Part shown: positions 37,674 to 47,373 of the stretch, piece by piece
How positions within the stretch are numbered: position 1 is the stretch's first letter
Layout of the letters: every line of letters starts with the position of its first letter
From: Sulfurimonas sp.
GTDB lineage: Bacteria > Campylobacterota > Campylobacteria > Campylobacterales > Sulfurimonadaceae
NCBI GenBank assembly: GCA_027063645.1
Contig: JAMORK010000014.1
Span: 47,017 to 111,016, forward strand
Direction of reading: 5' to 3'
Length of the DNA stretch: 64,000 nt
Program-made: the position numbers and the translations under genes
The notes under the pieces: generated by a model
Database searches by the model: none
What the model saw: only the letters and a program-made list of their open reading frames with translations
What the model was told of the DNA's origin: nothing

Positions 37674-38738
37674 GATAACTATAGGCATAACTACAGTTTT
37701 AAAGTTGTCATCACTAAGGATAAAAGGGAGATTTCCTTCATTAAGTCCTATTGTAAACTCTGAATTATTGATAGAGTTTAAAAAATCTAATAAATAACGT
37801 GAATTGATAGCTAGAGAGAAAGGTTCACTAAAACCTGTAGAAAAACCTATCTCTGTTTTTGCTTCAATATTATCATCACTTAAACTTTCAAAAGTGATAA
37901 GTTCATTTAAAAAAGTGATCTTTACATCTGTTGAGATGGTAGTGATCTGTTTGATAGAATCAATCATTACAGCTTTTGGAAGTAAAAGAGAGTGTGCTAC
38001 CTCTTTAGGAATAATACGTGAGTATTCTGGAAACTTACCATTAATAAGTTTAGTAAAAAATGTATATTGTTCAGAATGGATAATAAGATTTGTTTCATCA
38101 TAATAAAGTTCTATATTGTCAAAGAAAAGTTTTTGAATCTCTATAATTGCTTTTTTAGGGATGATAATTGAGAGTTCACTTTCAGAATTATTTGCAATAT
38201 TTACAACAGCTAAACGACGAGTATCTGTTGAAGCAAAATTAATACTATCTGTTTTAATATCAATTAGAGCACCGTTAAGTTCAAATTTTGGATTGTTTGT
38301 ATCAATAGCAGGTGTTATCTTTTTTAATGATTCTATAAGAGTATGAGAATCAATAGAGATTCTAGCCTTACCCTCATAAGATGGAAACTCTGGAAATTCA
38401 TTATGGGAAAATGTTGGAAGTTTAAAGTTTGAATGAGCTTGAGAGATATGTAAAGTGTTATTTTTAACTTCTAAGTTAATATCTCCATCTTTAAGTATTC
38501 TAACAATATCTAAAAATTTCTTACCATTAGCAGTAATACTTCCATCTTGAGTGATATTTACTTCTGAAGAAGTTACTAAAAATCCTATCTCATAATCTGT
38601 AGCTTTAACAGTAAGAGTAGAGTTAGAAGCATTAAGGTAGATATGAGATGTAATCTGAGAAGTATCTTTCTTTTCAAGAAATGGACCTGCATGAATCAAG
38701 ATATTTTCAATGACTGATTTTGATATTGTAATTATCAT
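37671..38738 (-). CDS. dnaN: DNA polymerase III sliding clamp (beta subunit)
   Basis: 355 residues with the three-fold clamp repeat pattern, including ATDYEIGFLVTSS, FASTDTRRLAVV and the C-terminal MPIVI (the beta clamp typically ends in MPMRL-like residues). It encircles DNA and tethers Pol III. It follows dnaA after a 182-bp gap that holds DnaA boxes and a -10. Confidence 0.95.
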   Translation of the reverse strand: MIITISKSVIENILIHAGPFLEKKDTSQITSHIYLNASNSTLTVKATDYEIGFLVTSSEVNITQDGSITANGKKFLDIVRILKDGDINLEVKNNTLHISQAHSNFKLPTFSHNEFPEFPSYEGKARISIDSHTLIESLKKITPAIDTNNPKFELNGALIDIKTDSINFASTDTRRLAVVNIANNSESELSIIIPKKAIIEIQKLFFDNIELYYDETNLIIHSEQYTFFTKLINGKFPEYSRIIPKEVAHSLLLPKAVMIDSIKQITTISTDVKITFLNELITFESLSDDNIEAKTEIGFSTGFSEPFSLAINSRYLLDFLNSINNSEFTIGLNEGNLPFILSDDNFKTVVMPIVI

Positions 38739-38789
38739 ATGTAAATTCCCTATTATTTATATAATTTTTAGTACTAGTAGTAGGGGGAG

Positions 38790-38878
38790 GTGAATATGTG
38801 AAAATGTCACTTATACCCCTAAAGACTAGACTTTAAAATGCGTGATGAACCTTAAGGAGTTCATTCACGTCTATTCAC
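38790..38878. other. DnaA-box cluster between dnaA and dnaN (part of putative oriC)
   Basis: Three exact matches to the TNTTCAC box reported for Epsilonproteobacteria lie at 38790-38796 (minus), 38798-38804 (minus) and 38872-38878 (plus), with a near match CATTCAC at 38862-38868, in the 182-bp gap. With the four boxes upstream of dnaA, this gives clusters on both sides of the gene, like the bipartite Helicobacter pylori origin. The dnaN -10 lies next to the boxes, so DnaA may also regulate dnaN. Confidence 0.6.
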
Positions 38879-38885
38879 TTTTACA

Positions 38886-38891
38886 ATTATA
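38886..38891 (-). promoter_or_regulatory. -10 element of dnaN
   Basis: Leftward TATAATTG with a possible -35 TTCCAA 18 bases upstream (38910-38915). The expected start site lies right at the DnaA boxes at 38862-38878. The distance to the dnaN ATG is about 150 bases. Confidence 0.4.
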
Positions 38892-38920
38892 TCTTTTTTT
38901 TAGCATCTTTTGGAAGTGAA

Positions 38921-40228
38921 TTAATTTGAAGAGGTTATTTTGTTGGTAAGTTCTTCAATTTTTACTCTAAAATCTTCATCTTCTTTGATAAGATCGTTAA
39001 TCTTTTTAATAGTATGACTTATGGCTGTGTGATCTTTCATCCCAAAATACTGTGCAAGTTGAGGCATTGTATTTTGTGTAAGCTCACGACAGATATAGAT
39101 ACTTATACGACGAGCATAAACAATGTTTTTACTGCGTCCTTTTGATTTTATCTCACTTGGCTTGATGTTGAGATCTTTAGCAACAGTTTGTGTAATCATA
39201 TTCATATCGATATTGGCTCTATTTTCATTCATCTGATCTTTAAGAACATTTTTTGTAAATTCTAAGTCTATATCGACATGCATCAGTTGTGAGTAAGCAT
39301 GGAGTTTAGAGAGTATACCCTCTATCTCACGTACATTAGAATCTATAACAGTCGCAATGTAGTTGACTATATCTTTAGAGAGTTTTACTTTATTTATCTC
39401 ACATTTTTTTTCAATAATGGCTATTTTTGTCTCAAGTTCTGGCGGTTGAATGTCAGCTACTAGCCCCCATTCAAAACGCGATTGAAGACGTTTTTCAAGT
39501 CCACCTATCTTTTTAGGGTGTTTATCAGCTGTAAGTATGATCTGTTTTCCAGAACCTTTAAGAGCTTCAAAGGTATGGAAAAACTCCTCTTGAATCCCCT
39601 CTTTATTGGAGAGAAACTGAATATCATCTATAAGAAGTACATCACATTTACGGTATTTCTCTTGAAAACGTTCCATTGTTTTATTACGAACATGGCGTAT
39701 AAAATCATTTAGAAATTGTTCAACAGTAGTATAGATGACTATTTTGCCCTCATTTTGAAAGACATTACCAGCGGCTTGCATAAGGTGTGTTTTACCAAGT
39801 CCAACACCACCATAGATAAAAAGAGGATTGTAAACTTTACCTGCATTTTCACTAACACTTTTAACAGCAGCATAGGCAAACTGGTTTGAACCACCCACCA
39901 TAAAGTTATCAAAAGAGTGTGAGGGGTTTAAAAGGGAGTTACTTACCTTTTGCTCCACCACTTTTTTTGTTTTTCGTTTATCTACTCTATTTTTAAGAGT
40001 GATTTGTACATTTACCTTGGATCCTGTTTGTACTTCAAAGAGATGGGCTATCTTATGGGAGTATTTATTCTTAATCCAATTGATGACAATTGCATTATGT
40101 GCATAAAATATAGCTAAATCACTAGTAGACTTTTTCACATCATAATTAAGATGCTGAATATAGCGATTATACTCGAGCTCCGTTATCTCTTCTTTGAGTG
40201 CTTCTAAAACTTTTTGACCGATATTCAC
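38921..40228 (-). CDS. dnaA: Chromosomal replication initiator DnaA
   Basis: 435 residues with all four domains: N-terminal helicase-contact domain (1-80), short linker (about 80-105), AAA+ ATPase with Walker A GGVGLGKTH and Walker B LLIDDIQFL, and C-terminal DNA-binding domain with the signature MKDHTAISHTIKKI. It opens the origin and recruits DnaB. It is transcribed away from the upstream DnaA boxes, one of which (40222-40228) covers the first codons. Gene direction changes here, from mainly leftward to rightward at 40.4 kb, which fits an origin. Confidence 0.97.
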   Translation of the reverse strand: MNIGQKVLEALKEEITELEYNRYIQHLNYDVKKSTSDLAIFYAHNAIVINWIKNKYSHKIAHLFEVQTGSKVNVQITLKNRVDKRKTKKVVEQKVSNSLLNPSHSFDNFMVGGSNQFAYAAVKSVSENAGKVYNPLFIYGGVGLGKTHLMQAAGNVFQNEGKIVIYTTVEQFLNDFIRHVRNKTMERFQEKYRKCDVLLIDDIQFLSNKEGIQEEFFHTFEALKGSGKQIILTADKHPKKIGGLEKRLQSRFEWGLVADIQPPELETKIAIIEKKCEINKVKLSKDIVNYIATVIDSNVREIEGILSKLHAYSQLMHVDIDLEFTKNVLKDQMNENRANIDMNMITQTVAKDLNIKPSEIKSKGRSKNIVYARRISIYICRELTQNTMPQLAQYFGMKDHTAISHTIKKINDLIKEDEDFRVKIEELTNKITSSN

Positions 40229-40319
40229 ATAAAACCCTAATTTTTAAATATATTGTGAATAATAACCTCTGTTTCCATAAAATAGGGTTAAAAGAGATGT
40301 GAATAACTTTACTATTCAC
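40222..40319. other. Putative oriC: DnaA-box cluster upstream of dnaA
   Basis: Four exact TNTTCAC boxes lie in 98 bases: 40222-40228 (plus), 40255-40261 (minus), 40299-40305 (minus) and 40313-40319 (plus). The gap (40229-40405) is AT-rich, with TAATTTTTAAATATATTG next to the boxes as a possible unwinding element. Location by dnaA and a change of coding direction support an origin. A 19-bp piece (40292-40310) recurs exactly at 60582-60600. Confidence 0.65.
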
Positions 40320-40405
40320 ATTATGTAGATATTTTATAAAAGATAATACTTATCCTTTAAGTTTAAAAGGGGTAGACTGTGAAATAATAAATGAAGGAGA
40401 GTAAG

Positions 40406-41065
40406 ATGAGACAGTACGAAACATATAGATGTAATAAATGTGGTAATGTAGTTGAAGTACAAAGTGTTGGTGGTGGTGAGCTACATTGTTGTGGAACAGC
40501 GATGGAGATGGTAACACCCAATTTAACCTTAGTCAATCTTATGAAAGCTTTTGCAGGGGAGTCTCAAGCAAGAAATAAGTATGAGTATTTTGCAAAAGTA
40601 GCTCAAAAAGAGGGTTATAGAGATATAGCAGAACATTTTCAAAGAGCTGCAAATAATGAAAAAACTCATGCAAAACTTGAACTCTCTCTTTATAATAGAA
40701 TGAAAAGTGGGAGTGAAAATAATTTTGGAGATACAAAAGAGAATCTTCAACTTGCAATTGATGGTGAAAATTATGAAAATACAACAATGTATCCAGATTT
40801 TGCACAAATAGCTAAAGATGAGGGGTATAAAGAAGCAGCTACTCTTTTTAAGGGGATAGGTAAAGTTGAGATAGAACATGAAAAAATGTATAAGATGCTT
40901 TTAGAAAGACTTGAAGCAGATGCAGAGTTTGTAAGTGATAATGAAGAGGAAGCTTGGATTTGTGAAGTGTGTGGTCATATCCATTATGGAAAAAAAGCAC
41001 TCAAAGTATGTCCAGTGTGTAAACATCCTCAAGAGTATCAGTCGCGTTTAAATTCTAAGAAATAA
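40406..41065 (+). CDS. Desulforubrerythrin-type rubrerythrin
   Basis: 219 residues in three parts. An N-terminal desulforedoxin-like iron site has Cys9, Cys12, Cys28 and Cys29 (CNKC...HCCG). A four-helix di-iron rubrerythrin domain (about 38-175) has [14 protein letters not shown] and [10 protein letters not shown]-terminal rubredoxin-like site has CEVCG and CPVCK. This arrangement is known from Campylobacter jejuni Rrc, an NADH-linked peroxidase. I start at 40406, because GGAG lies within the codons before it (MRQYETYRC begins as in that protein); the ATG at 40391 has no ribosome binding site. Confidence 0.9.
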   Translation: MRQYETYRCNKCGNVVEVQSVGGGELHCCGTAMEMVTPNLTLVNLMKAFAGESQARNKYEYFAKVAQKEGYRDIAEHFQRAANNEKTHAKLELSLYNRMKSGSENNFGDTKENLQLAIDGENYENTTMYPDFAQIAKDEGYKEAATLFKGIGKVEIEHEKMYKMLLERLEADAEFVSDNEEEAWICEVCGHIHYGKKALKVCPVCKHPQEYQSRLNSKK

Positions 41066-41073
41066 ACTATATA

Positions 41074-41096
41074 ATGGTACAAATAATTTGTACCAT
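41074..41096. repeat. Perfect palindrome between rubrerythrin and ruvC
   Basis: ATGGTACAAA and TTTGTACCAT are 10-bp perfect inverted arms around TAA. It starts 9 bases after the rubrerythrin stop and ends just before the AGGA of ruvC. It could be a rubrerythrin 3'-end stem or an operator; no U-run follows. Confidence 0.55.
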
Positions 41097-41105
41097 AGGA
41101 TAGAG

Positions 41106-41591
41106 ATGATTATATTAGGGATAGATCCAGGCACAAGAAATATGGGATTTGCTCTTATAAAACTTGAAAAAGGGAAAATATCTCTTGTTGAAGCTGGTCT
41201 TATAAAGATGAAAGCGGAAGATTTACAGTTTCAAATTCCTCAAATGGTAGAGGGGCTTGATAGACTTTTTAGTAATTTTGAGATTAATGAAGTTGCTATG
41301 GAAGATATATTTTATGCTCATAACCCTGCTACAACCATAAAACTTGCACAATTTCGTGGAGCTATTATGCTTAAACTTCTTCAGGAGTTTGGGCAGTTTA
41401 GTGAATACACAGCACTTCAGGTAAAAAAAGCACTTACAGGAAAAGGTAAGGCCTCTAAAGAGCAGGTAAACTTTATGGTAAAGCGTCTTCTTGGTATAAA
41501 AAAAGAGATCAAACCCCTTGATATCTCTGATGCAATGGCAGTTGCAATCACCCATTCACAACGTATAAAATTTTCTAAGGGAAGCAAATGA
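41106..41591 (+). CDS. ruvC: Holliday junction resolvase RuvC
   Basis: 161 residues. [16 protein letters not shown] carries the first catalytic Asp (residue 7), MEDIF the Glu, and [14 protein letters not shown] the last acidic pair, as in RuvC. It cuts Holliday junctions with RuvAB. The ATG at 41106 follows AGGA by five bases; an earlier in-frame TTG is not supported. It overlaps the TolC gene start by ATGA. Confidence 0.94.
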   Translation: MIILGIDPGTRNMGFALIKLEKGKISLVEAGLIKMKAEDLQFQIPQMVEGLDRLFSNFEINEVAMEDIFYAHNPATTIKLAQFRGAIMLKLLQEFGQFSEYTALQVKKALTGKGKASKEQVNFMVKRLLGIKKEIKPLDISDAMAVAITHSQRIKFSKGSK

Positions 41592-42913
41592 GAAAAACTT
41601 TACTTCTTTTTGTATTAGTATTAAGTTTAGAAGCATCTACATCTATAGAAGATACTTGGCAAAGTATAGAGATAAAAAACAGTGGGCTTAAAGCTGCAAA
41701 AAATGATGTTTCTATAGCCCAGATGAAAAAAAATGCAGCAAAATCGATGTATCTACCCTCTGTAAGTGTTACAGGAAGTTATACACACTTAAGTGAAAAA
41801 GTAAATTTGGATACTTCTGATATATCTGCAGTGATGTCACATTTGAGTATCCCTTTCCCTTCCACTATTGACCTTTCAGAACAAGATGTGTTTTTAGCAG
41901 ATCTACAACTTTTATGGCCACTTTATGTGGGTGGTAAAATCGATGCAGCTCAAGATATCTACAAGGCAGCAGCAGATGAGGCTAAAGCACTTAAAGAGAT
42001 GAAAAAAGATAAAGAGTTTTTAAAACTTGTAAAGTGCTACTATGGTGTGGTAGTAAGTGAGCTCCTTTATAAAACGCGACTCAAATCAAAAGAGGCACTG
42101 CAGCTTCATTATGAAAATGCTAAGAAACTCAAAGAGCAGGGACAAATAGCAAAGATAGAACTCTTAAATACAAAGGTAGAACTTGATGCTGCCAAAGTAG
42201 ACCTTCTTAAGGCAAAACATAAGTTAGAGTTAGCTCACTCAGCCCTGAACTCTTTAGTTGAGCAAAATATCACACCCTCATCAAAACTTTTTATAAACTC
42301 TTTTGAAAAAGAACAAGAGTATTATGAAAGTAAAACGCGAGATGATTATGCAGGCTTGAAAATTTTTGATGCAAAAGAGAAACAGAGTAAGGCTTTTATC
42401 AGTATCAAAGAAGCATCTTACAAACCAGAAGTGATGGCTTTTGGAAACTACAACCTTTATAAAGATGAGTCTGCACTTATGGAATCTTTACCACAATGGT
42501 TCGGTGGTGTGATGGTAAAGATCAACCTTGTAGCGAGAAATGATCGCTCCGAGGAGTTAGAAGCTGCAAAACTAACAAAAACAAAGATACAAAACCTAAG
42601 AGAAGAATCTTTAAAAAATCTGGCTCTTTTAGTTGAAAAAACATACAAAGAGATGCTTGCAGCTAAAGATGAGTATATGCTTCTTGATTCAACATTGGCC
42701 TTAGCAGAGGAAAATTACAGATTAAGAACACTCTCTTTTAGAGAGGGTTTAAGTACATCTGTTGAACTTGTCGATGCACAAATGAGTCTACTTGGTGCAA
42801 AAACAAAAAGACTCAACGCAGCATACACTTATGTACAAAAGCTTTCACAACTTTGTGTTTTAAGTGGTGAGAGAGAGATATTTTTTGAGTTTATGGGTGA
42901 GGAGATAGAATGA
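41588..42913 (+). CDS. TolC-family outer-membrane channel protein
   Basis: 441 residues with a signal peptide ([17 protein letters not shown]). Two repeats of the coiled-coil/strand pattern of outer-membrane efflux proteins are seen, for example [37 protein letters not shown] and the matching [31 protein letters not shown]. It would form the outer duct of a tripartite pump. It overlaps ruvC upstream and the HlyD gene downstream by ATGA on each side, so it is tightly coupled to both. Confidence 0.88.
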   Translation: MRKTLLLFVLVLSLEASTSIEDTWQSIEIKNSGLKAAKNDVSIAQMKKNAAKSMYLPSVSVTGSYTHLSEKVNLDTSDISAVMSHLSIPFPSTIDLSEQDVFLADLQLLWPLYVGGKIDAAQDIYKAAADEAKALKEMKKDKEFLKLVKCYYGVVVSELLYKTRLKSKEALQLHYENAKKLKEQGQIAKIELLNTKVELDAAKVDLLKAKHKLELAHSALNSLVEQNITPSSKLFINSFEKEQEYYESKTRDDYAGLKIFDAKEKQSKAFISIKEASYKPEVMAFGNYNLYKDESALMESLPQWFGGVMVKINLVARNDRSEELEAAKLTKTKIQNLREESLKNLALLVEKTYKEMLAAKDEYMLLDSTLALAEENYRLRTLSFREGLSTSVELVDAQMSLLGAKTKRLNAAYTYVQKLSQLCVLSGEREIFFEFMGEEIE

Positions 42914-43896
42914 AAAAAAGTATAGTGTTTGTTATAGTTATAGCTATGTTAGCCTTAGTTTTTTGGGTAGGTATAACATTTTATAAGGCATATGAGCCAA
43001 AGCCTTTTATACTTCAAGGTGAGATAGATGCACAAAGTTATAATATCTCATCAAAAGTTGCTGGGCGTATCCATAAGATTTATGTGAAAAAAGGGGAAGA
43101 TGTAAAAGTAGGTGATCCTATCTTTAGTATACTCTCCCGAGAACTTGATGCAAAATTTGCACAAGCTAGTGCTGCAAAAGATGCAGCAATGGCAAAGAAG
43201 ATGCAAGCAGATAGGGGAGCGAGAAAACAAGAGATACAAGCTGCTTATGAACAGTATCAAAAAGCCAAAGCAGCAGAGGAGCTTTTAAAAACTACCTATA
43301 ATAGAATAGAAAAACTTTATAAAGATGGTGTTGTCTCAGAGCAAAAACGTGATGAAGTATATACACAGTATAAGGCTGCACTTCATACATCAAATGCTGC
43401 AAAAGAGATGGCAGAGATGGCTAAAGAGGGTGCAAGAGTGGAGATGAAAAAGGCTGCTGCTGCTCAAGAGAGAGTATATGCTGCTAAACTTGATGAAGTG
43501 AGTGTTTATATGGATGATACTTCGCAGTACTCTTTTCATGATGGTGAAGTAGCACAAGTGCTTATCCACGAGGGTGAACTCTCCCCTACAGGATTTCCTG
43601 TGGTAAGTATCATAGATATGAAAGATATATGGGCGCGCTTTAGTGTAAGGGAAGATTATCTTCAATACTTTGCAAAAGGGAAAGTCCTCACAGCGAAGAT
43701 ACCTGCCATAGGTGATAAGCTTTATAAATTTAAAGTATTTTACATAGCACCTCAAGGAGATTATGCAACATGGAGAGCTACTGAGAGTGGCAAAGGTTTT
43801 GATATGAAAAGTTTTGAGGTTGAGCTTCGTCCAGTAGAAACCATAGAGTCTCTTCGTGTTGGGATGAGTATACTTGTTGAGATTCCTAAGCTATAA
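42910..43896 (+). CDS. HlyD/EmrA-type membrane fusion protein
   Basis: 328 residues. One N-terminal membrane helix (about 4-24), then the lipoyl half-motif GEIDAQSYNISSKVAGRIHKIYVKKGEDVKVGDPIFSI, a long alpha-hairpin (about 80-190, Ala/Lys/Glu-rich) and the second half DGEVAQVLIHEGELSPTGFPVVSIID. It would link the TolC-like channel to the permeases that follow. ATGA overlap with the TolC gene; 5 bases to the first permease. Confidence 0.88.
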   Translation: MKKSIVFVIVIAMLALVFWVGITFYKAYEPKPFILQGEIDAQSYNISSKVAGRIHKIYVKKGEDVKVGDPIFSILSRELDAKFAQASAAKDAAMAKKMQADRGARKQEIQAAYEQYQKAKAAEELLKTTYNRIEKLYKDGVVSEQKRDEVYTQYKAALHTSNAAKEMAEMAKEGARVEMKKAAAAQERVYAAKLDEVSVYMDDTSQYSFHDGEVAQVLIHEGELSPTGFPVVSIIDMKDIWARFSVREDYLQYFAKGKVLTAKIPAIGDKLYKFKVFYIAPQGDYATWRATESGKGFDMKSFEVELRPVETIESLRVGMSILVEIPKL

Positions 43897-43901
43897 ATAT
43901 T

Positions 43902-45035
43902 ATGATACTTATAGATACTTTTATAGATGAGATGAGGAGTATAAAAAACTCTTACTATAAATTATTGTTAATTAGCTTGTTTCCGCTTTTAAGTTATTTT
44001 CTCATTATAAGTATCTTTTACGATGGTGTTTTAGAAAATATGCCCATCGTTGTTGTAGACAAAGAGAAGTCCCAGCTCTCTAGGGGGCTCATTCGTAAGA
44101 TAGATGCTACAAAAACTTTAAGTGTTGCCTATAAATTAGATTCACTCAAGGATGCTTCAGCACTTGTACAAGATGCGAAAGCTTATGCTCTTGTGATTAT
44201 TCCAAAGCATTTTACAAAAGATACCTTAACACACAAGCAGCCAAAGGTAACGGCAATGGTCAATACTCAGTATATTTTGGTAGGGAAGATTATCACCTCT
44301 GCTCTTAATAGTGCCATAGCAAGCTCCGCTGGGGAGTTAGAGTTTATGAATAATCTAGTGCAGTATAAAGAGACCCATCTGAGTAAAGAAGCACTTTCAC
44401 CCATAAAACTACAAATCACCCCATTTTTTAATATGTATCAAAACTATTTTCTTTTTTTAGTATCAGCTCTTTTACCATCTATATGGCAGATTTTTATTGT
44501 GATTGTTACTATCGTAAGTTTTGGAGAGTTGGTAAAATCGCAAAAAGATAAGGAGTACTTTAGAAAAAATACTTTTGCAAAAATAGTGGGGAAAATGCTT
44601 CCCTATACACTCTTTTATATGCTTTTAGGAGTTTTATCTCTTTTTTATATCTATGGAACTTTGGGTTGGGTTTTTGAGGGTTCTTTTGCTGTAATGATTG
44701 TAGCTATATTTTTAACTGTAGTTGCATACCAAGGGATAGCTCTTTTGTTTTTGGTAAGTGGATTTGATTATGCAAGAAGTTTAAGTTTAGGAGCGGTGTA
44801 TACTGCTCCTGCATTTGCATTTTTAGGAGTAACCTTCCCTGTGTATAATATGAATGATTTTGCTTTGTTTTGGAGAGATATGCTGCCTATATCTTACTAT
44901 ATGCAACTACAAATATCTCAAGCAAACTATGGAGCTAACCCTAGTTATGAGGTAAATACACTCTTTTCTCTTTTACTCTTTTGGCTTGTTTTTATCCCTG
45001 TATATCTCCGTTTTAAACAGAGGGTTTCATCATGA
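43902..45035 (+). CDS. ABC-2-type permease, first of two
   Basis: 377 residues: one N-terminal helix (about 22-42), a large external domain (about 45-180, with MPIVVVDKEKSQLSRGLIRKIDAT) and five more helices in the C-terminal half, the layout of the YhhJ/YbhS-type ABC-2 permeases. No nucleotide-binding domain is fused. It is paired with the next gene, which it overlaps by ATGA. It is likely one half of a transporter for lipophilic compounds or an envelope lipid. The substrate is unknown. Confidence 0.85.
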   Translation: MILIDTFIDEMRSIKNSYYKLLLISLFPLLSYFLIISIFYDGVLENMPIVVVDKEKSQLSRGLIRKIDATKTLSVAYKLDSLKDASALVQDAKAYALVIIPKHFTKDTLTHKQPKVTAMVNTQYILVGKIITSALNSAIASSAGELEFMNNLVQYKETHLSKEALSPIKLQITPFFNMYQNYFLFLVSALLPSIWQIFIVIVTIVSFGELVKSQKDKEYFRKNTFAKIVGKMLPYTLFYMLLGVLSLFYIYGTLGWVFEGSFAVMIVAIFLTVVAYQGIALLFLVSGFDYARSLSLGAVYTAPAFAFLGVTFPVYNMNDFALFWRDMLPISYYMQLQISQANYGANPSYEVNTLFSLLLFWLVFIPVYLRFKQRVSS

Positions 45036-46174
45036 ATTTTTTACAAACATTACAACAGGAGTTTCGTACAGTTTTTAGTGATGTAGCGATTGTTCTGACC
45101 ATTTTTGGTGGTGTTATTCTTTACTCTTTTTTGTATCCTCAGCCTTATGCTCATGAGAGTGTGAGCTCTTTGCCAGTAAGTGTAGTAGATTATGATAAAA
45201 GTGATAAGTCACGAGATCTTGTCTTTAAACTCGATGCAACACCACAAATCCTTGTTAAAAGGGAAGATCTAAGTGAAGAGGATGCAAAAGCAGCACTTCT
45301 TAGAGGTGATATAAAAGCAATCATAATAATTCCAGCACACTTCAAACGCGATATTAGCTTAAAAAAATCTCCTACTATTGCACTTGGAGCTGATTCGAGT
45401 TATTTTCTTATCTTTGGTGGCGTTTTAGAAGCTGCAATGAAGTCGATTCTTACAGAATCAGCAAGTATTAAAATAGGGACAAAACTGACACAAAACATCC
45501 CTATAGAAGCAGCAAAAAAAGAGTATACACCCTATGTTTTAAAAACGATTAACCTTTTTAATAAAAATAACTCCTATACTCAGTATGTTATCCCTGCTGT
45601 GTTTGTTTTAATACTACAACAAACAATGCTCATAGGTTTAGCAATACTAGGTGGAGGAGTAAGAGAAAGAGCTTATAAACACTATAACTATAATACATCT
45701 ACTCTCAATATTATGGCCTCGCATTTTATCATCTTTTTTAGCATCTTTTTTATCCATCTTCTTTTTTATTTTGGCTTTAGTTTTGAGTATTTTGGTGTAA
45801 CACATCTAGCCCAGATGGGTGATCTGCTCAAATTTAGTTTTGCTTTTTTAGTTGCAACTGTTTTCTTTGGCATATTCTTAGGTTCTATCTTTAGTTCTCG
45901 TGAGATAGCTACCCCAGTAATTCTTTTTAGTTCGCTCCCTTTAGTCTTTAGTGCGGGGTTTGTTTGGCCACTAGAGGCTTTACCTGAGTGGCTACGAGTT
46001 ATCTCCAACTTTATCCCTTCCACACCAGCGATAGAGGGATTTTTAAAGCTCAATCAGATGGGTGCCTCTTTTGATATGATCTTAGATAATTATGTAATTT
46101 TACTTATTCAGGCTACAATATATGCAATCTTAGGATATTATTTTATAAAGAAACAAAGGAAAAATATTGGATAA
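45032..46174 (+). CDS. ABC-2-type permease, second of two
   Basis: 380 residues with the same layout as the gene before it ([24 protein letters not shown] in the external domain, then five helices), so the two probably form a heterodimer. The region [23 protein letters not shown] is the typical ABC-2 end. No ATPase gene lies in the operon. From memory, H. pylori HP1489-HP1486 has the same four-gene set, also without an ATPase. The end overlaps ppnP by 8 bases. Confidence 0.85.
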   Translation: MNFLQTLQQEFRTVFSDVAIVLTIFGGVILYSFLYPQPYAHESVSSLPVSVVDYDKSDKSRDLVFKLDATPQILVKREDLSEEDAKAALLRGDIKAIIIIPAHFKRDISLKKSPTIALGADSSYFLIFGGVLEAAMKSILTESASIKIGTKLTQNIPIEAAKKEYTPYVLKTINLFNKNNSYTQYVIPAVFVLILQQTMLIGLAILGGGVRERAYKHYNYNTSTLNIMASHFIIFFSIFFIHLLFYFGFSFEYFGVTHLAQMGDLLKFSFAFLVATVFFGIFLGSIFSSREIATPVILFSSLPLVFSAGFVWPLEALPEWLRVISNFIPSTPAIEGFLKLNQMGASFDMILDNYVILLIQATIYAILGYYFIKKQRKNIG

Positions 46175-46478
46175 ATTTGAAAATGTAACAGCGATAAAAG
46201 CGGCAAATATTTACTACGACGGTAAAGTAACAAGCAGAACTTTAGAGTTTAGTGATGGTTCTATTAAGTCTTTAGGTATTATGCTTCCAGGTGAGTATAC
46301 CTTTGGTACAGACTCTGCAGAGATTATGGAGATTTTAAGTGGTGAACTTGATGTAAAACTTCCAGGTGAAGAGTGGAAAACACTTCACACACCAGAGACT
46401 TTTAATGTACCAGCGAATGCATCATTTGATCTAAAGATTAAAAAAGTAACTGACTATTGTTGTTCATACATAAAATAA
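46167..46478 (+). CDS. ppnP: Pyrimidine/purine nucleoside phosphorylase PpnP (YaiE family)
   Basis: 103 residues, a small cupin. [45 protein letters not shown] matches the E. coli YaiE/PpnP family, which phosphorolyses many nucleosides. The start is TTG at 46167, with AGGA six bases upstream and inside the end of the permease gene. It is followed one base later by the receiver gene, but no functional link is evident. Confidence 0.88.
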   Translation: MDKFENVTAIKAANIYYDGKVTSRTLEFSDGSIKSLGIMLPGEYTFGTDSAEIMEILSGELDVKLPGEEWKTLHTPETFNVPANASFDLKIKKVTDYCCSYIK

Positions 46479-46479
46479 T

Positions 46480-47373
46480 ATGAAAACAAATAATAACTTT
46501 CATATCTTAATAGTAGACGATGAAAAGTTCAACATAGAACTTGCTAGCATTTACTTAAAAGAGGAGGGTTATAAACTCTCTTTCGCACTTAATGCAAAGG
46601 CTGCGATAGAGAGTGTTTTAAAACACAAAATAGATCTTATACTTTTAGATATAAATATGCCTGAGCATGATGGTTTTGAGGTGTGTAAGATGTTAAAATC
46701 TGATCTCAAGACAAAAGATATACCTGTTGTATTTTTAACAGCACAAACAGATATAGAGTATATCTCTAAAGCTTTTGAGGTAGGTGGAATAGATTACATC
46801 ACAAAGCCTTTTAATGGTGTAGAGCTTAAGATACGAGTACGAACCCATTTGGAGAAGCTAGCTTATCTGCAAGAGATCAAACACAAACAGTCTAAACTGG
46901 CACAATTGAGTATAACAGATCCACTAACAAAGTTATACAATGGACTTTATTTTGACTCACAACTTAAAGCTTATCAAACACAGGGGAAAGATTTTTGGTT
47001 TGTTTATATAAAAATAGATAGATTTGAAAAGGTCAACTCTTTGTATGGTTTTTCTGGAGCCAATAAAATTATAAGACTCTTCTCAAAGCTTTTACAAAAA
47101 TCATCCCCCTCCAATGCTATAGTAGCAAAACTTCATGGTGTTAGTTTTGCCATACTTTTAAAAGATTATAAGTTAAGCATGATGAAAGAGCTTTATGAAA
47201 GAGTATCTATGGGACTCTCTAAGGAGAAAAATTTGGCGAAGGCTATAAGTTTTTCTATAGCCTTTCATCATATTACAAATCACTCAGAGTCTGTACCTAT
47301 TTTGTATAAAAAGGCTCAGGCAAATATAGAGAAGATACAACACAATGGAGATAAGTACCTATTTATTAATTAA
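46480..47373 (+). CDS. Response regulator with degenerate GGDEF domain
   Basis: 297 residues. The receiver (about 8-125) has Asp13-Asp14, phosphoacceptor Asp57 (LLDINMPEHDG) and Lys109 (YITKPF), all intact. The GGDEF domain (about 140-297) starts ITDPLTKLYNGLYF, but the first metal-binding region reads YIKIDRFEKVNS and the signature is HGVSF (219-223). Signal reception looks real while cyclase activity does not. It ends 15 bases into the convergent FIST kinase gene. Confidence 0.8.
   Translation: MKTNNNFHILIVDDEKFNIELASIYLKEEGYKLSFALNAKAAIESVLKHKIDLILLDINMPEHDGFEVCKMLKSDLKTKDIPVVFLTAQTDIEYISKAFEVGGIDYITKPFNGVELKIRVRTHLEKLAYLQEIKHKQSKLAQLSITDPLTKLYNGLYFDSQLKAYQTQGKDFWFVYIKIDRFEKVNSLYGFSGANKIIRLFSKLLQKSSPSNAIVAKLHGVSFAILLKDYKLSMMKELYERVSMGLSKEKNLAKAISFSIAFHHITNHSESVPILYKKAQANIEKIQHNGDKYLFIN

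Noticed and set aside
41074-41096. Standard intrinsic terminator of rubrerythrin
   Set aside because: A perfect stem but no U-run on either side; kept only as a palindrome.
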